Shown here piece after piece: positions 1-9,393 of a stretch of DNA of 14,513 nt. Within the stretch, counting starts at the first letter, position 1. Each line of letters begins with the position of its first letter. This stretch comes from an uncultured Leucothrix sp. (GTDB lineage Bacteria; Pseudomonadota; Gammaproteobacteria; Thiotrichales; Thiotrichaceae): positions 1 to 14,513 of the forward strand of contig CALKXC010000433.1 of NCBI GenBank assembly GCA_938004025.1, in the 5' to 3' direction. Both the position numbers and the translations under genes were made by a program. The notes below the pieces were generated by a model. That model had not been told where the DNA came from. It searched no databases and worked only from the letters and a program-made list of their open reading frames with translations.

Positions 1-263
1 ATAGGAAAGGTTTTGATCGCTAGCTCAGCAGGCTCCATTGATGGCTGCCCAGTTCTTACATCAAACCGAGCTCCATGCAGCGAACACTCAATGTCATAGC
101 CCTTCAGGCATCCATATGACAAAGAAAAATCTTCGTGGCTACACATATCTGATACTGCATAATATTCACCCCCAACATTACAAAGCAACATTGCTTCACC
201 ATCGGTTGTGATACGCTTTATTGCTCCTGGTTTTAACTCATCAAGTTCAGCGGCATTAATCAT
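1..263 (-). CDS. Rieske [2Fe-2S] ferredoxin-like protein (3' end cut by window)
   Basis: The first 87 residues are visible, beginning MINAAELDELKPG and running off the window edge. The Rieske cluster ligands are present: C41-x-H43 (CSH) and C60-x-x-H63 (CSLH), followed by GARFDVRTGQP, the usual strand after the second ligand pair. The short N-terminus with no signal or membrane segment points to a soluble ferredoxin of the dioxygenase-ferredoxin/NirD-like type, not to a cytochrome bc1 subunit. The extra disulfide cysteines of the bc1 type are not seen. Such proteins carry electrons to oxygenases or act as small subunits of reductases; the partner cannot be told here. The ATG at 263 is preferred because the ligand spacing and N-terminal length fit the family, although no clear Shine-Dalgarno sequence precedes it. 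It is divergent from the next gene, with only 11 bases between the start codons. Confidence 0.85.
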   Translation of the reverse strand, partial: MINAAELDELKPGAIKRITTDGEAMLLCNVGGEYYAVSDMCSHEDFSLSYGCLKGYDIECSLHGARFDVRTGQPSMEPAELAIKTFP

Positions 264-270
264 AGGAAGT
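264..270 (+). promoter_or_regulatory. Ribosome binding site for the TTG-initiated epimerase gene
   Basis: AGGAAGT lies 4-5 bases before the TTG at 275. An in-frame TAG at 263-265 rules out any start further upstream, so this site decides the TTG start. It occupies most of the 11-base gap between two divergent genes. Confidence 0.7.
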
Positions 271-274
271 TACT

Positions 275-1138
275 TTGAAGAATATTTGGATTATCGGATG
301 TGGCGATATTGGTCGACGCGTTTTCAAGCGGCTAGAAACTTTATATCAGAATCACGAACATAGAACTACTGCCCTGATTAGGAGTCAAGAATCACAACAA
401 TTGTGCCAGCAGCTTGGCATGAACACATTACTCTATGATTTGGATCAACCCGCCGTCCTTAATAAAAAACAATTCAAAGATTCGGAGATCTATTACTTTG
501 CTCCTCCCCCAAAAGCGGGTGATACAGATACTCGGCTCAGTCATTTTCTAAAAACTGTCGGAGATAAGCCAGCTAAGATTGTTTTAATAAGCACGACCGG
601 GGTTTATGGGGATTGTCAGGGGGACTGGATTGATGAATCAAGACCGGTAAACCCTCAAACTGGAAGGGCAATACGGCGTGTTTCGGCAGAAACCTCACTT
701 AAAAAATGGGCATCTCTCAATAAAAAACCTTTTATCATTTTGCGAGTGCCAGGAATTTATTCGCTTGATCGCCTTCCGCTTGCGCGATTGAAAAAGAAAC
801 TGCCAGTTGTACAAGCTTCAGAAGCGGCTTTTACTAATCGCATCCACGCTGACGATCTGGCCAATATCTGTATTAAAGCGATGGAGTCCTCTTTTACACA
901 GGAAATTTTTAATACCACCGATGGAAACCCCGGCACTATGGTCGAGTATTTTAATCAAATCGCTGACTTTGCAGGACTTGAAAGACCCCAACAAATTAGT
1001 TTAAAAGAAGCCCAACAATCTCTTAGTGCAGGCATGTTGTCGTATGCAGGCGAGTCGCGACGCATCGGTAACGCTAAGCTATTGAATGTATTAAATATAA
1101 ATCTCCAATACCCAACTTTGGCAAGCACATTAAAATAG
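275..1138 (+). CDS. NAD(P)-binding epimerase-like protein, YeeZ-type atypical extended SDR
   Basis: A 287-residue Rossmann-fold protein. The dinucleotide-binding loop GCGDIG is at residues 8-13, a YFAPPP segment at 74-79 and STTGVYGD at 106-113, which supplies the SDR serine/threonine. Where a classical SDR has YxxxK, this protein reads RRVSAET near 134-140, so the catalytic tyrosine is absent, as I recall for the YeeZ/SDR5-like group. Substrate and reaction are unknown; a sugar-nucleotide-like ligand is only a family-level guess. Start: TTG at 275, supported by the AGGAAG site just upstream, the in-frame stop at 263-265 and the nucleotide-binding motif beginning at residue 8. No promoter room exists in front of it, so its promoter must sit inside the divergent Rieske gene. 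It is followed by 125 bases holding the rubrerythrin promoter region. Confidence 0.85.
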   Translation: MKNIWIIGCGDIGRRVFKRLETLYQNHEHRTTALIRSQESQQLCQQLGMNTLLYDLDQPAVLNKKQFKDSEIYYFAPPPKAGDTDTRLSHFLKTVGDKPAKIVLISTTGVYGDCQGDWIDESRPVNPQTGRAIRRVSAETSLKKWASLNKKPFIILRVPGIYSLDRLPLARLKKKLPVVQASEAAFTNRIHADDLANICIKAMESSFTQEIFNTTDGNPGTMVEYFNQIADFAGLERPQQISLKEAQQSLSAGMLSYAGESRRIGNAKLLNVLNINLQYPTLASTLK

Positions 1139-1144
1139 TCTTCG

Positions 1145-1173
1145 TTTTTTACGAACGAATCGATCTATATAAT
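1145..1173 (+). promoter_or_regulatory. Candidate sigma-70 promoter of the rubrerythrin gene
   Basis: A perfect TATAAT (1168-1173) lies 17 bases after a weak -35 (TTTTTT, 1145-1150), giving an untranslated leader of about 85 bases. A second possibility further down is TTGCGT (1177-1182) with TATTGT (1200-1205), also spaced 17. ATCTAT is repeated at 1163-1168 and 1172-1177, and its inverse ATAGAT occurs at 1187-1192, which could be a regulator site, though I recognise no known operator. The leader also has a 7-bp hairpin (1212-1218 with 1227-1233). Confidence 0.4.
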
Positions 1174-1263
1174 CTATTGCGTGATCATAGATATTTAATT
1201 ATTGTACTGCCAATGTCGTAAAAATCCGGCATTTCTATCAATACCAATAATCTGGAGAGATCT

Positions 1264-1683
1264 ATGTCACTGAAAGGTACAAAGACAGAAAAGAATTTAC
1301 AAGACGCATTTGCTGGTGAATCACAAGCAAACCGTCGCTATCTTTACTTCGCAGCAAAAGCTGACGTAGAAGGTTACAACGATGTTGCGAGCGTATTCCG
1401 TTCAACTGCAGAAGGTGAGACTGGTCATGCACACGGTCACCTTGAGTATTTAGAAGAGAGTGGTGATCCAGCAACTGGCATGCCTTTCGGTAGCACAGCT
1501 GATAACCTAGCAACTGCGATTGCTGGTGAAACTCACGAGTACACTGATATGTACCCAGGTATGACTAAAGAAGCACGTGAAGAAGGTTTTGACGAGATTG
1601 CTGATTGGTTTGAGACTCTAGCAAAAGCTGAGCGTTCACACGCTAACCGTTTCCAAAAAGCACTAGATTCTCTAGACGCTTAA
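1264..1683 (+). CDS. Rubrerythrin-family diiron protein (erythrin domain only)
   Basis: A 139-residue ferritin-like four-helix protein. All expected diiron ligands of the rubrerythrin family can be placed: E19 (AGES), E52-x-x-H55 (GETGH), E89 and E92 (ETHE) and E123-x-x-H126 (ERSH). The C-terminal rubredoxin domain of classical rubrerythrin, with its two CxxC pairs, is absent; the protein ends at DSLDA and has no cysteine. Rubrerythrins reduce hydrogen peroxide to water in the cytoplasm. Lacking a rubredoxin, this one needs an external electron donor, and the Fe-S protein encoded next is a plausible but unproven candidate. The start ATG has GGAGA 5 bases upstream. Codon choice is strongly biased (for example mostly CGT for arginine, AAC for asparagine) compared with neighbours, which suggests abundant expression. 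It is followed by a hairpin terminator. Confidence 0.93.
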   Translation: MSLKGTKTEKNLQDAFAGESQANRRYLYFAAKADVEGYNDVASVFRSTAEGETGHAHGHLEYLEESGDPATGMPFGSTADNLATAIAGETHEYTDMYPGMTKEAREEGFDEIADWFETLAKAERSHANRFQKALDSLDA

Positions 1684-1727
1684 TTAAGTTTGTTAATCAC
1701 CCGATGATGTGATTAGCCACGCTTAAA

Positions 1728-1756
1728 GCCCCTTCAGGCCGATCGTTTGAAGGGGC
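1728..1756 (+). terminator. Hairpin terminator or attenuator after the rubrerythrin gene
   Basis: A perfect 9-bp stem, GCCCCTTCA (1728-1736) with TGAAGGGGC (1748-1756), has an 11-base loop. The following tract ATAAAATTCTTTT is only moderately T-rich, so termination may be partial. That would give high rubrerythrin mRNA with some read-through into the Fe-S gene 38 bases on. A smaller 7-bp hairpin (1694-1700 with 1709-1715) precedes it and could protect the 3' end of the message. Confidence 0.65.
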
Positions 1757-1793
1757 ATAAAATTCTTTTCAATCAATATTCGAGGCATACTTC

Positions 1794-3122
1794 ATGGCAC
1801 GTGAAGGCAGTTTAGAAGCACCCACACGTCACCCGCTCGACTGGAAATCGGATGATTTTTATAACGAAGCTTCACTTAACAAAGAATTAGAACGAGTCTA
1901 CGATATCTGCCACGGTTGTCGACGTTGTGTCAGCCTGTGTAACTCATTCCCAACGCTTTTTGATCTCATCGATGAGTCTGAGACGTTCGAAGTTGATGGT
2001 GTTGATAAGAAAGACTACATGAAAGTGGTCGATCAATGTTATCTATGCGATCTGTGCTACATGACAAAGTGCCCCTACGTTCCACCTCATGAATGGAATG
2101 TGGATTTCCCTCATTTAATGTTACGTGCAAAAGCTATAAAGCTGAAAAAAGGCGAAGTAAAAACACGTGACAAAATTCTTGCTGCTACGGACACAGTGGG
2201 TAACTTAGCGGGAATACCGGTAGTATCCACCATAGTAAATACCCTGAATGAAAACGACTTAGCTCGTAAAGGACTTGAGAAAGTTCTAGAGATACACCCT
2301 GATGCACCTGTGCCAAAGTATCACAACAATACAGGCCGTAAGCGCCTCGCTAGCCACAAGTCTGAACATGAAGCTATACCTGTAGGTCGCACCAAAGGTC
2401 AAGTTGCTCTGTTCGTTACCTGTTACGGTAACCGCAATGAGCCTCATATCGTCGAAGATATGGCAAAGGTGTTCGAACACAATAAAATCCCGCTAGTTAC
2501 AGTCGACAAAGAGCAATGCTGTGGCATGCCTAAATTAGAATTAGGTGATTTAGAAGCGGTTGCTAAAGCTAAAGAAGTAAATATTCCCGAACTGATCAAG
2601 ATGATCGATAAAGGTTTTGACATCGTTGCCCCCGTTCCTTCTTGTGTGTTGATGTTTAAACAAGAATTACCGCTCATATTCCCATTAGATGAGGATGTGC
2701 AACGGGTTAAAGCACATATCTTTGACCCATTTGAATACCTCATGTTACGACACAAAGAACAAAAGCTTAACACTGACTTCTCTGATAGCTTAGGCAAAGT
2801 CAGCTATCACGCTTCTTGTCACTTGCGTGTACAAAATATTGGCTTAAAAACCCGTGAGTTGCTGGAGCTAATCCCAGAAACAAAACTAGACGTCATTGAG
2901 CGCTGCTCTGGCCACGATGGCACTTATGCCGTCAAATCGGAATACCATGAAATTTCTAAGAAAATTTGCAAGCCAATTGTGACCCGCGTACAAAAAGCCG
3001 AGTCTGATTATTACAGCAGCGACTGCCCAATGGCAGGCCACCAAATTGAAAATGGATTGAAAGATGATTCAGTCCCTTATCACCCTATGACATTGTTGCG
3101 CATGGCTTACGGCCTGTCCTAA
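1794..3122 (+). CDS. HdrD/GlpC-like (Fe-S)-binding oxidoreductase with two CCG domains
   Basis: A 442-residue cytoplasmic protein. Two 4Fe-4S ferredoxin-type motifs lie near the N-terminus: C39-x2-C42-x2-C45-x3-C49, then C82-x2-C85-x2-C88-x3-C93-P. They are followed by two cysteine-rich CCG domains of the heterodisulfide reductase/GlpC type. CCG domain 1 has C210, C242-C243-G and C284. Domain 2 has C342 (SCHLRV), C371-S-G and C411 (DCPMAG), so its central pair is CSG, not CCG; a single-cysteine version may bind a cluster differently. There is no flavin-binding domain or membrane segment, so it is expected to pass electrons between partners. Its substrate is unknown and it should not be called glycerol-3-phosphate dehydrogenase. 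The start has GAGG 8 bases upstream. Rubrerythrin lies upstream and DUF3501 follows 13 bases after the stop. Confidence 0.9.
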   Translation: MAREGSLEAPTRHPLDWKSDDFYNEASLNKELERVYDICHGCRRCVSLCNSFPTLFDLIDESETFEVDGVDKKDYMKVVDQCYLCDLCYMTKCPYVPPHEWNVDFPHLMLRAKAIKLKKGEVKTRDKILAATDTVGNLAGIPVVSTIVNTLNENDLARKGLEKVLEIHPDAPVPKYHNNTGRKRLASHKSEHEAIPVGRTKGQVALFVTCYGNRNEPHIVEDMAKVFEHNKIPLVTVDKEQCCGMPKLELGDLEAVAKAKEVNIPELIKMIDKGFDIVAPVPSCVLMFKQELPLIFPLDEDVQRVKAHIFDPFEYLMLRHKEQKLNTDFSDSLGKVSYHASCHLRVQNIGLKTRELLELIPETKLDVIERCSGHDGTYAVKSEYHEISKKICKPIVTRVQKAESDYYSSDCPMAGHQIENGLKDDSVPYHPMTLLRMAYGLS

Positions 3123-3123
3123 C

Positions 3124-3130
3124 AAGGAGA
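3124..3130 (+). promoter_or_regulatory. Ribosome binding site fixing the DUF3501 start at ATG 3136
   Basis: AAGGAGA lies 5 bases before ATG 3136. The in-frame TTG at 3133 would leave only 2 bases, which is too close, so the protein begins MHLNKEDL. Confidence 0.8.
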
Positions 3131-3135
3131 AATTG

Positions 3136-3717
3136 ATGCATCTGAACAAAGAAGACCTACTTTCATTAGAGCAATACTCGATAGAACGAGATGCTTTTCG
3201 ACAGAGAGTAATGGCGCATAAAAAAAACCGCAGACTCCCCATTGGTGAGCACCTTTCTTTGTATTTTGAAGACAAACTCACTATGCAATATCAGATTCAA
3301 GAGGTGCTTCGCGCTGAAAAAGTATTTGAAGCTGATGGAATTCAGGAAGAACTGGATGCTTATAATCCTTTGATTCCTGACGGTAGCAACTGGAAAGTAA
3401 CGCTGATGGTTGAGTATAAAGACCCTGCAGAACGTGCAAAGGCCTTAACGCAGCTGATTGGTATTGAGCGTATGACTTGGCTGCAGATTGAAGGTTTTGA
3501 CAAAATCTATGCCATTGCTAATGAAGATCTAGAGCGTGAAACAGATGCCAAGACATCTGCTGTGCATTTTTTACGCTATGAAGTGTCGGATGAGATGATA
3601 GCTGCTGCTAAACAGGGTGCTGCGATTAATGCGGGTGTAGAACACGAGAACTATAGTTTTGAACAAAGACCTATGGCTGAAAACATTAGAGCGTCTTTAA
3701 GCAGCGACTTTAGTTAA
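3136..3717 (+). CDS. DUF3501 family protein
   Basis: A 193-residue soluble protein that I recognise as DUF3501 from the segment around residues 35-60 (LPIGEHLSLYFEDKLTMQYQ) and from its place directly behind a rubrerythrin and an HdrD-like Fe-S protein, a neighbourhood I recall for this family. It contains no cysteine, so it is not an Fe-S carrier, and there is no signal peptide or membrane span. It is rich in charged residues. Its molecular function is not known to me. It probably belongs to one transcription unit with the Fe-S gene, with 13 bases between them, and is followed by a strong rho-independent terminator. From context it may support peroxide reduction or assembly of the Fe-S partner; that is inference only. 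Confidence 0.85.
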   Translation: MHLNKEDLLSLEQYSIERDAFRQRVMAHKKNRRLPIGEHLSLYFEDKLTMQYQIQEVLRAEKVFEADGIQEELDAYNPLIPDGSNWKVTLMVEYKDPAERAKALTQLIGIERMTWLQIEGFDKIYAIANEDLERETDAKTSAVHFLRYEVSDEMIAAAKQGAAINAGVEHENYSFEQRPMAENIRASLSSDFS

Positions 3718-3763
3718 GAAAAGTGATTGGGAACTAGCTAGGTTCTAGTTAGATTTCAAATTT

Positions 3764-3796
3764 AAAAGCCAGCAAATTAACCGCTGGCTTTTTTTT
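3764..3796. terminator. Bidirectional rho-independent terminator between convergent genes
   Basis: AAAAGCCAGC (3764-3773) pairs perfectly with GCTGGCTTTT (3783-3792) around a 9-base loop. On the + strand it runs into eight Ts (3789-3796), ending the redox operon. On the - strand the As become a four-T tail. The glycosyltransferase stop codon (3777-3779) lies in the loop, so the same hairpin begins within the last codons of that gene. Confidence 0.9.
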
Positions 3797-4853
3797 GCTC
3801 GTCATCTAGCGCTAGCCATTCTTTAACGACACGCTTGTCTGATAAATGCTGAATTGAGTTAAATGCACTCTTTTTACAATGCGCTAGCAACTCTTTATCG
3901 AAATACAAACGATCAAGCGCTTGCGATAGCGCATGTTTATTTCCATTTTCAACTAACAAACCATTCTCAGCCTCAATCACAATTTCCCGAGGTCCTGTCG
4001 GGCAATCTGTTGCCACCACAGGACAAGACAAAACCAAAGACTCAATAAGCACCATTGGAAAAGCCTCAGTTCGACTCGACAAAGCTAGCAACTGTGCATT
4101 CTTTAAATATTTAAAGGGGTTCGCTTGAGAGCCAGTCAGGATAACTTTATTTTCTAACGATAAACTTTTAATTTGATCTTCAAGCTCTTCGCGCATCTCT
4201 CCTTCGCCAATCAATAGAAGATCACACTCCTTTTGCATTTTAGAATCCGCATAGGCGTCAATTAAAAGATCCAACCGCTTAACTTCTGTCAAACGCCCAA
4301 GGGCGACAATATAGGGCCTAGCGTGTGTGTAACCCTCAACTGCTTGTTGCTGAATATCATCAAAAGAAACTAAGTTATAAATACGAGTCACATTCTTTAA
4401 TCCAAAATCATTGCGAAGCAGTGTCGCAACATCTTCGGAAACGGCAATAATGTACTTAGCTCGAGGATAGGTTAATCGTAATAAAAAAGCTTCGTATCCA
4501 TTTAATTCATGCGGATTACAGTGCACGGACAGCAAAGCATTTGGTGCCGCAAGCGCCGTTGGGAAATTCGCCGACTCCATAAAACTATAAATGTGATCAT
4601 AGTTATTAGCGTTGAAGTTACGTCTTAACCGCCACGTTCTCTTAAATACATTATAGGCTTTTAGTATGACTGAACTTTGATCGGGACAATCTAAGTTGAC
4701 CAATTTGCAGGGCACTTCATACTGACGAAACTTATCTTGGAAAACAAGTACCGTTACTTCATGATCTTTTGATAGGACACTAGCAAGATTCAATGCTGAG
4801 CGCTGCCCTCCACCCAACTCCAAATCAGCAATAACTATAGCAATTTTTTTCAT
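3777..4853 (-). CDS. GT4-family glycosyltransferase
   Basis: A 358-residue GT-B fold retaining glycosyltransferase. The N-terminal acceptor domain opens MKKIAIVIADLELGGGQRSA with the glycine-rich loop at 14-16. The C-terminal nucleotide-sugar domain begins with ALGRLTEVKRLDLLIDAY (about 184-201), has LLIGEGE near 213-219 and the EX7E signature E273...E281 (EAFPMVLIE), then CPVVATDCPTGPREI. There is no signal peptide, and it should act at the inner face of the cytoplasmic membrane on a lipid-linked or lipopolysaccharide acceptor. Donor and acceptor cannot be told from sequence. It stands alone with no polysaccharide gene cluster around it, although waaA lies 5 kb away. No convincing Shine-Dalgarno sequence precedes the ATG. 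It lies 154 bases downstream of ppx on the same strand and may have its own promoter there, but I found no clear one. Confidence 0.9.
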   Translation of the reverse strand: MKKIAIVIADLELGGGQRSALNLASVLSKDHEVTVLVFQDKFRQYEVPCKLVNLDCPDQSSVILKAYNVFKRTWRLRRNFNANNYDHIYSFMESANFPTALAAPNALLSVHCNPHELNGYEAFLLRLTYPRAKYIIAVSEDVATLLRNDFGLKNVTRIYNLVSFDDIQQQAVEGYTHARPYIVALGRLTEVKRLDLLIDAYADSKMQKECDLLLIGEGEMREELEDQIKSLSLENKVILTGSQANPFKYLKNAQLLALSSRTEAFPMVLIESLVLSCPVVATDCPTGPREIVIEAENGLLVENGNKHALSQALDRLYFDKELLAHCKKSAFNSIQHLSDKRVVKEWLALDDEQKKASG

Positions 4854-5007
4854 TAAATAATGTGCCAGTCGTAGGACTTACTAATTAAACGGTTCAAGAG
4901 TTTGAATGAAAGTATTTTTGTTTAATGATGAGATTAAGTGCTGTGACCCACTAAGTATATTTAGATATGACGGGCTGTTATTTGGAGGTGATTAACGCGG
5001 TGTCTGC

Positions 5008-6492
5008 CTAAAAATACGACAACTCATAGTCAATTTTTGCGAGCCAGTTTTTCTCTCGTAATAAATCAGCCTTGAGTAGTGCCTGACCCTCAAACTCATT
5101 TGGCAACGACAGTTCAATTTTTGATTCTTTAACTGAAATTTTCACTTTAAAGCGCTGGTTATCGCGGCGGCGATGCAGCAACACAGATAGCCTGAGAATA
5201 ATACTCAAACGAACAACTGAATCACGATCAGCCTGCGGAATATCCTCGAATCTTTCCCAATCAATTTTACGACGATGATTCTTAACAAGTATCGCCAGCC
5301 ATATTTGCTCTCGACGCGAAAACCCTGGCATAAATGCATATTTAAGAATATAAGCGCCTTGAAAATGGTGTTTGTTATGAGTGATGCTTAAACCAATTTC
5401 ATGGAGTAGAGAGGCCCACGCAAGCAGCTCACGAGAATCTTCGGGAAGCCCCCATTCGTCAACTATTTGATCAAAAAGGTCGATGCTTCTTTCCATTACC
5501 CGAGCAGCTTGCTTCTCATCTGCTTTAAATCGAGTTACTAATTCATCAACGCTGCGGTCACGAACATCCTCATGACGAATCCGACCCAGCATGTCATATA
5601 AAAGCCCTTCCCTCAAAGCACCATCTGAAACGGTCATATGATCTATTTTAAGCGCTTCAAAAGCAGCAATCAAAACCGCTAGGCCTCCTGCAAATACTGG
5701 AGTGCGGTCTTGGCTAAGTCCCGGAAGGTCTAAGTTGTCAGTACTTCCTGCTTCAATCATTCGATCCCGAATAGAATACAAAGCATTCAAAGTGATTCCG
5801 AATGGCTCCAACCCTAATGCAATAATGATCTTGTGGGTGGTTTTAATGGTTCCTGATGAGCCTGTCGCTCGCAGCCAGTTTTCTTTAGAAAAGGCTGCTT
5901 GAATAGGCAATATTTCCAGCCTTAAGCCTATCACTGCCTTCTCCCAAACCTCTACGCTAAAAAGGCCATCAGCAAAGAAACGCTTGGTACTACTGGCAGC
6001 ACCGATTTCAAGACTCTCTAGGTCACTCGGGATAAATCGAGTGCCTATGATAAATTCGGTACTTCCCCCACCTATATCAATAACCAACTGCTTCCCATGA
6101 TCATTCGATAAGGTATGAGATACCCCTAAGTAAACAAGGCGAGCTTCTTCACGCCCTGAAATCACTTCAATTTTGTGGCCCAGTAGTTTGGAGCCTTCAC
6201 CGATGAATTCATCTGAAGGACGTAAATTTCTAATCGTATTAGTGCCTGCAACCCGAACGTTTTCCGCTTTAAAATGCCGGAGTCGGTCCCCAAAGCGTTT
6301 CAGGCACTCATACGCCCTGTCTTCCACGATAGGGTCTAACCGACCAAACCGGTCTAATCCGCCTCTGAGACGAACCATTTCTTTTTCTTTATCAATTACT
6401 TTTAGAGTGCCATCCTGATCAGCTTCGCAAATAACCATATGAAAGCTGTTGGAGCCCAAATCTACGGCCGCCAATAAATTACTACTTTCCAT
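5008..6492 (-). CDS. ppx: Exopolyphosphatase (Ppx/GppA family)
   Basis: A 494-residue member of the actin-like ASKHA fold. The first phosphate loop is AAVDLGSNSFHMV with D11, the second is VIDIGGGSTEF with D139 and E146, and the catalytic glutamate of the family lies in SGREEARLVYLG (E115/E116). The second half keeps SDGALREGLLYDMLGRIRHEDVRDRS, which closely matches E. coli Ppx, and a C-terminal HD-like helical domain (LLHEIGLSI, near 366-374). Known members split phosphate from polyphosphate ends or hydrolyse pppGpp. The resemblance is closer to Ppx than to GppA, but the pppGpp activity cannot be excluded. It lies 36 bases after proB and is likely cotranscribed with it; no ppk is next to it, unlike the E. 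coli ppk-ppx pair. Confidence 0.92.
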   Translation of the reverse strand: MESSNLLAAVDLGSNSFHMVICEADQDGTLKVIDKEKEMVRLRGGLDRFGRLDPIVEDRAYECLKRFGDRLRHFKAENVRVAGTNTIRNLRPSDEFIGEGSKLLGHKIEVISGREEARLVYLGVSHTLSNDHGKQLVIDIGGGSTEFIIGTRFIPSDLESLEIGAASSTKRFFADGLFSVEVWEKAVIGLRLEILPIQAAFSKENWLRATGSSGTIKTTHKIIIALGLEPFGITLNALYSIRDRMIEAGSTDNLDLPGLSQDRTPVFAGGLAVLIAAFEALKIDHMTVSDGALREGLLYDMLGRIRHEDVRDRSVDELVTRFKADEKQAARVMERSIDLFDQIVDEWGLPEDSRELLAWASLLHEIGLSITHNKHHFQGAYILKYAFMPGFSRREQIWLAILVKNHRRKIDWERFEDIPQADRDSVVRLSIILRLSVLLHRRRDNQRFKVKISVKESKIELSLPNEFEGQALLKADLLREKNWLAKIDYELSYF

Positions 6493-6528
6493 TAGTCAGC
6501 CCCACTTAGCACTAGATTTATGAACGCT

Positions 6529-8717
<2,189 letters not shown>

Positions 8718-8739
8718 CTAATTAACTGAGTGGAACGTC

Positions 8740-9228
8740 TTAGTGCTGATGCCCGCCCGGTCCATGCGGATGGCCATGGCTAATCTCTTCTTCTGTAGCG
8801 TCACGAACATCTAGAATAGTTACATCGAAATGCAACGTCTCTCCCGCCATTGGATGATTACCATCAATCTTAATGGTATCGCCTTCAATCGCCGCAACGG
8901 TAATGATTTCAACACCCTGATCTGTTTGCGCTTGAAACTGTGCTCCAACAACCATTTCTTCATCATCAACTTCACTAAACATTTCACGAGGAACGTCTTG
9001 TGTTAGATTCGGGTTACGTTCTCCATAAGCCTCTGCTGGAGGAACAGAAACGACAATATGATCACCTGCAGAACCGTTTTCTAGTGCTTTCTCAAGCCCT
9101 GGAATCATGCCTCCAACGCCATGCATATATAAAAACGGATTGTTCTCATCTGCAATATCAAGAATCTCACCCGCGTCATCTTTAAGGGTGTAGTGAAGTG
9201 TAGCAATAGAGTTTTTAACGATTGTCAT
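8740..9228 (-). CDS. slyD: SlyD-like FKBP-type peptidyl-prolyl isomerase
   Basis: A 162-residue prolyl isomerase. The FKBP domain is interrupted by an insert-in-flap segment (about residues 66-125, PPAEAYGERNPN onward) and resumes with GNHPMAGETLHFDVTILDVR, all typical of SlyD. The C-terminus is a histidine-rich tail, HGHPHGPGGHQH, likely able to bind nickel or other metals, though shorter and without the cysteines of the E. coli tail. It acts in the cytoplasm as a folding helper and metal chaperone. The ATG at 9228 (MTIVKNSIATLHY) is chosen over an in-frame ATG six codons upstream (MPRTIC...), because family members begin close to this point and neither has a strong Shine-Dalgarno. It heads the slyD-obgE-proB-ppx series; its promoter must lie within 9229-9464. 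Confidence 0.9.
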   Translation of the reverse strand: MTIVKNSIATLHYTLKDDAGEILDIADENNPFLYMHGVGGMIPGLEKALENGSAGDHIVVSVPPAEAYGERNPNLTQDVPREMFSEVDDEEMVVGAQFQAQTDQGVEIITVAAIEGDTIKIDGNHPMAGETLHFDVTILDVRDATEEEISHGHPHGPGGHQH

Positions 9229-9393
9229 GCAAATTGTCCGAGGCATAGAAAATCTGGGGATTTTGACACATCTACTACTTGATGAATAGCCAATGCCTTT
9301 AATTTAGCTAATTACTAACCGCTATCTCTTCATGAATCATTGACGAAAATATTACAGCCTGTCGGAGAAATGACATTTGGTCGAGTGGTACTT

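Noticed and set aside
1141..1155. TTCGT/ACGAA hairpin after the epimerase gene as a terminator
   Set aside because: Only 5 bp, with the T-run in the loop and not after the stem.
1262..1513. Open frame on the - strand inside the rubrerythrin gene
   Set aside because: It mirrors a strongly codon-biased real gene, has no ribosome binding site and its product resembles nothing I know.
3732..3750. Small inverted repeat AACTAG/CTAGTT after the DUF3501 gene
   Set aside because: A 6-bp AT-rich stem with no T-tract; the strong terminator just downstream explains the 3' end.
9229..9246. N-terminal extension of SlyD starting at ATG 9246 (MPRTIC)
   Set aside because: Family members begin near MTIVKNS; the extra six residues have no ribosome binding site.
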